Below are positions 63,566 to 64,000 of a stretch of 64,000 nucleotides of DNA, piece after piece. The stretch is from Delphinapterus leucas (taxonomy: Eukaryota > Chordata > Mammalia > Artiodactyla > Monodontidae): contig NW_022098091.1 of NCBI RefSeq assembly GCF_002288925.2, positions 1,551,917 to 1,615,916 of the forward strand. The letters run 5' to 3'. The translations under genes were made by a program, and so were the position numbers. A model generated the notes under the pieces. The model saw only the letters and a list, made by a program, of their open reading frames with translations. It did not search any database and was not told where the DNA came from. Within the stretch, counting starts at the first letter, position 1. The number at the start of each line of letters is the position of its first letter.

Positions 63566-64000
63566 TAGAAGTTGTTGTTTATCTTCCCAGATTGTTGCTA
63601 GAGATAGTCTAACTTCCTACAAATCTGATTTATAGACTTCCTGGGTGGTTTACTGTAGATAAGGGGTTGGTTTCCTGGGCAGCTTTCAGAAGGTTGTGGG
63701 TGAGTTCTCTTTTTCCATACGATCTGGCCACTGTTTATGTGCTCAGTCTCTTGGTCTACAGGGAAGATCAGCATTTCAGTGTCTCTTCCTCCCTTCCCTT
63801 AGACACGTGAATACCTTGGAATAGTAGAATCATCAAGATTTAATTTCCTTCACTCAGCAGCTCTCTAGAGAAGGCATTTTCTGTCCAAAGAGCGGTGATA
63901 GGTGCAATAAAAGGAGTAGGACTGGGCCTGGGAGTCTGCAGCTTAGTGGGGAGGCGAGCCGTGAGGTCAGTGCAGAACTGTGAGCAGGCCATGAAGTTGG
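63566..64000. other. Intergenic sequence to the right edge, no gene seen
   Basis: No exon or repeat was recognised. By human synteny, ECM1 would lie further to the right, outside the window. Confidence 0.5.

Noticed and set aside
50081..64000. Search for ECM1 exons expected from human synteny
   Set aside because: No frame on either strand resembles ECM1's cysteine-rich repeats or signal peptide; the gene must lie beyond the right edge.

Overview
The window is nuclear DNA from a mammal, almost certainly a cetacean and probably a toothed whale. The evidence is about two dozen tRNA-derived SINEs of the cetartiodactyl CHR type, including a young-looking subtype that I associate with odontocetes, a cetartiodactyl-type mariner hairpin, and L1 3' ends of the cetartiodactyl kind. 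These sit among older mammal-wide repeats (MIR, L2, L1, MER5/hAT). The genes have multi-exon GT-AG structure, CpG-rich promoters and long 3' UTRs. The block is syntenic with human 1q21.3 read in the opposite orientation: ENSA - MCL1 - ADAMTSL4.

Layout. 1-2357 is the last intron of ENSA (+). A 16-nt coding tail with the ENSA stop codon follows at 2358-2373, then its 3' UTR to about 3075. 3076-24020 is a roughly 21 kb repeat-rich spacer. 24020-29325 is MCL1 (+): a CpG-rich promoter with an ETS plus CArG serum-response element, three coding exons giving a 351-residue protein, a SINE in intron 2, and a ~2.9 kb 3' UTR with a miR-29 type site. 29326-38674 is a spacer. About 38675-49600 is ADAMTSL4 (-). 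I could assemble all 17 of its coding exons, which join in frame to 1070 codons plus a stop. Its likely promoter is the CpG island at 49320-50080. 50080-64000 is repeat-rich upstream sequence with no coding gene that I can support (in human, ECM1 would lie further on).

The genes have separate jobs. ENSA is a PP2A-B55 inhibitor in mitotic entry. MCL1 is a BCL2-family survival protein. ADAMTSL4 is a secreted microfibril-associated matrix protein. They share a neighbourhood rather than a pathway. Exon calls rest on splice-site inspection, reading-frame continuity and recognition of the protein families; no alignment or database search was run, and comparisons with human sequences are from memory. 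I found no undescribed system. The items most worth a second look are the mariner-derived hairpin resembling bovine miR-2284/2285 precursors, an apparently replaced CArG box in the MCL1 promoter, nested and young SINEs, a diverged local duplication at 55.7 and 57.7 kb, and a probable solitary LTR near 60.6-61.0 kb.
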